From the NCBI GenBank assembly GCA_016934095.1, contig JAFGTO010000013.1, positions 1 to 7,256 of the forward strand: a stretch of 7,256 nucleotides of DNA, in the 5' to 3' direction. The notes beneath the pieces are model-generated. The model did no database searches and was not told where the DNA came from. It saw only the letters and a list, made by a program, of their open reading frames with translations. The position numbers were made by a program, and so were the translations under genes. Each line of letters opens with the position of its first letter. Within the stretch, counting starts at the first letter, position 1. Below, one piece after another: positions 5,081 to 7,256 of this stretch. This DNA is from Candidatus Glassiibacteriota bacterium (GTDB lineage: Bacteria; Gemmatimonadota; Glassbacteria; GWA2-58-10).

Positions 5081-7256
5081 ATGAAAAAAATCATCCAGTT
5101 TGCAGTCGATTACCCGATCACCGTGCTCATGCTGGTACTGGCAGTCCTGCTGCTGGGTTATATCTCGTTCCGCCGGCTGGGCATGGACCTTTTCCCCGAG
5201 CTCAACAACCCCCGCATTTATGTCGAGCTCAAGGCTGGCGAGCGTCCGCCCGAAGAAATCGAGAAACAGTTCGTCAGGAACATCGAGGCCCAGGCCATCC
5301 AGCAGAAAAACACCGTGCAGGTCTCCTCGGTCTCACGGGTGGGCAGCGCCCAGGTAACTGTCGAGTACGCCTGGGGCACCTCCATGGATGAGGCTTTCCT
5401 GGTCCTGCAGAAATCCCTGAACGAGATCCAGCAGGACAGCGATATCGACGAGCTGACCATCTCCCAGATCGACCCCAACGCCGCGCCCATCATACTACTG
5501 AGTTTTTCCCATCCCGGGATCACCGACATGGACGAGCTGCGGAAAGTGGCCGAGTCATACGTCCGCAACGAGCTTATCCGCCTGGAGGGGATCGCCGAGG
5601 TCAGGCTCCTCGGCCAGGAGGAAAAGGAAGTGGTGGTCGAGACCAGCCCTTACCTGCTGGAAGCTTTCGGGCTGACTCCCGGGGCGGTGGCGCAGAGCAT
5701 CCGGGGATACAACAGCAACATCTCCGGCGGCACTATCGAGGAGATGGGCACCAATTACATCATCAAGGGTATCGGCGAATTCGCCTCGCTCGAGGAGATC
5801 GGCCAGGTGATAGTGGCGCTGAAGGACCCGGAGAGCTTCCCGGGCCAGGAAGCCGCCACTGTGTCTTCCTCCGGCAAAGTGCCGGTCTTCCTCAAAGACG
5901 TGGCCGAGATCCGCCTGCTGAACAAGAAACCGGACAACATCGTGCGGGTGAACGGGCAGCGCTGCATGGGACTGGCGGTCTACAAGGAGACCAGGTACAA
6001 CACGGTGAAAGCGGTCAGCGAGTTCATGAAATCCCTCGAGACCCTGAAAAAGGCCCTGCCCGGCTACGAGCTGAGCGTGATCCAGAACAAGGGCGAGTTC
6101 ATCAGCCTGGCGATCGACGAGGTGGAGCAGACCGCCCTGGTGGGGATCCTGCTGGCCGTGGCCGTGCTCTTCATCTTCCTCAGGCGGTTCGGCGTCACCC
6201 TGATTATCAGCGTGGCCATCCCCATCTCCATCGTGGCCACTTTCAACCTGATGTACTTCAACGGCCTGACGCTGAACATCATGACCCTGGGGGGCCTGGC
6301 ACTGGGTGCGGGCATGCTGGTGGACAACGCGATCATCGTCATGGAAAACATCTTCCGCAACCTGGAACAGGGGCTGCCGCTGAAAGAGGCCTCGGTGCTC
6401 GGCACCAGCCAGGTGGGCGGCGCGATCACGGCCTCCACCATTACCACCATCGTGGTCTTCCTGCCGATAGTCTACCTGCACGGCGCAGCGGGAGAGCTGT
6501 TCAAGGACCAGGCCTGGACTGTGGCTTTTTCGCTGCTTTCCTCCCTGGGAGTGGCGATCCTGGTCATCCCGATGCTCAGCAGGCGGCTGCTCGGAAAAGC
6601 GCCGTCTCCGCAGAGAACTCCGGCCGATGAGGGGATGGCTGTGCGCAGCGGGTCGATCCGGTTCCCCCGCTACGGCAGGTTCCTGCGCCGCGTGCTCGAG
6701 GTCAAGTGGACTGTCATCCTGCTGGCTGCGGCCCTGGTGGCGGCATCGCTGGCCCTGTTGCCGTACGTGGGAAGCGAGTTCATCCCCAAGACCGGCTTGA
6801 GCGATTTCACGGTCGAGCTCACCCTGCCGGAAGGGACCGAGCTGTACCGCACCGAGGGCACGGTAGCGGGAGTGGAGGAAGGCATCGGCGGCCTGCTGGG
6901 CGAGGATATCGGGACGATTTACAGTATTACCGGGCCATCCCGGCAGGCGGCCGGCAGCCTGAGCGCGGTATACGAGGATGAAAACACGGCCGTAATAAAA
7001 GTCATCCTCAAAAAGGGCAGCAACTTGCCCGCGGCCGAGGTTTTCGCCAGGTTAAGCTCCCTGCTGGCGGAAGTGCCCGACCTGGAAGCCCGCATTTACC
7101 AGGAGCAGACTGTCAGCGAGCTCACACTGGGCACGGAAACCGACCCGGTGGTGGTTGAGGTCCAGGGGGAAGACCTGGAGCGGCTCCAGGCCCTGACCCT
7201 GGAGGCCCGTCAGCGGGCCCTGGCCTGCGGGGACCTCTTCAACGTGGAGACGAGCT
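5081..7256 (+). CDS. RND-family efflux transporter inner-membrane permease (3' partial)
   Basis: Proton-driven inner-membrane pump of the AcrB type, expected to work as a trimer with the adjoining adaptor and channel. The frame runs from ATG 5081 to the window end without a stop: 725 codons of the usual 1,020-1,050. The start is supported by a canonical RND N-terminus (TM1 about 11-30, then RRLGMDLFPELNNPRIYVEL at 31-50) although no Shine-Dalgarno is visible. Next come the first porter/docking region (about 35-340, including FLKDVAEIRL at 270-279), TM2 (350-368), TM3 (372-393), TM4 (398-421), TM5 (443-464), TM6 (476-498), a cytoplasmic linker, TM7 (544-561), and the start of the second periplasmic loop (SEFIPKTGLSDFTVELTLPE, 565-584). 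The TM4 proton-relay segment reads GMLVDNAIIVMENI, with Asp415 followed by Asn416 instead of AcrB's Asp-Asp pair. The partner Lys in TM10 is beyond the window. It looks like a drug/amphiphile (HAE-like) pump rather than a metal pump, but the substrate is not determinable. Confidence 0.96.
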   Translation, partial: MKKIIQFAVDYPITVLMLVLAVLLLGYISFRRLGMDLFPELNNPRIYVELKAGERPPEEIEKQFVRNIEAQAIQQKNTVQVSSVSRVGSAQVTVEYAWGTSMDEAFLVLQKSLNEIQQDSDIDELTISQIDPNAAPIILLSFSHPGITDMDELRKVAESYVRNELIRLEGIAEVRLLGQEEKEVVVETSPYLLEAFGLTPGAVAQSIRGYNSNISGGTIEEMGTNYIIKGIGEFASLEEIGQVIVALKDPESFPGQEAATVSSSGKVPVFLKDVAEIRLLNKKPDNIVRVNGQRCMGLAVYKETRYNTVKAVSEFMKSLETLKKALPGYELSVIQNKGEFISLAIDEVEQTALVGILLAVAVLFIFLRRFGVTLIISVAIPISIVATFNLMYFNGLTLNIMTLGGLALGAGMLVDNAIIVMENIFRNLEQGLPLKEASVLGTSQVGGAITASTITTIVVFLPIVYLHGAAGELFKDQAWTVAFSLLSSLGVAILVIPMLSRRLLGKAPSPQRTPADEGMAVRSGSIRFPRYGRFLRRVLEVKWTVILLAAALVAASLALLPYVGSEFIPKTGLSDFTVELTLPEGTELYRTEGTVAGVEEGIGGLLGEDIGTIYSITGPSRQAAGSLSAVYEDENTAVIKVILKKGSNLPAAEVFARLSSLLAEVPDLEARIYQEQTVSELTLGTETDPVVVEVQGEDLERLQALTLEARQRALACGDLFNVETS

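Noticed and set aside
5555..6481. 308-codon His/Asp/Gln-rich open frame on the minus strand
   Set aside because: The composition (many His, Gln, Asp) is what results from reading RND membrane codons backwards; the plus strand has an unambiguous RND permease here.

Overview
The window is a compact, single-strand (+) stretch of four protein genes with no RNA genes, no mobile elements and no long non-coding DNA. Gaps between genes are only 24, 40 and 54 bases, and no convincing promoter or terminator is visible, so the genes look like part of one operon that extends past both ends of the window.

Layout: (1) 1-2427 is the 3' part of a large gene. The visible product is an M1-aminopeptidase-like extracytoplasmic module that has no HEXXH zinc motif, followed by a golvesin-C-terminal-like beta-sandwich. 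This architecture resembles the periplasmic part of ABC-2-type permeases fused to M1-like domains. (2) 2452-3936 is a TolC-family outer-membrane channel. (3) 3977-5026 is a lipoprotein membrane-fusion (periplasmic adaptor) protein of the HlyD/AcrA type. (4) 5081 to the window end is an RND efflux permease, cut off at about 70% of its usual length. Genes 2-4 form a complete tripartite RND efflux set in the order channel, adaptor, pump.

Organism: the DNA is GC-rich, with heavy use of CTG for Leu and frequent AGG for Arg. It is clearly Gram-negative, with an outer-membrane channel, a lipoprotein adaptor and an RND pump. Three traits point to the Fibrobacteres-Chlorobi-Bacteroidetes (FCB) superphylum or a GC-rich candidate phylum near it: the M1-like/golvesin protein, the adaptor subfamily with an expanded first lipoyl half, and two of three internal starts lacking a clear Shine-Dalgarno sequence. 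This placement is inference from protein style, not a database match.

How they work together: the RND pump would use the proton gradient to move substrate from the periplasm or inner membrane into the adaptor-TolC conduit and out of the cell. The upstream protein may be an accessory or the extracytoplasmic part of an ABC-type permease, either sharing the TolC exit duct or merely co-transcribed. I see no evidence for a wholly new system. The most unusual item is the catalytically empty M1-like/golvesin protein coupled to an RND operon.
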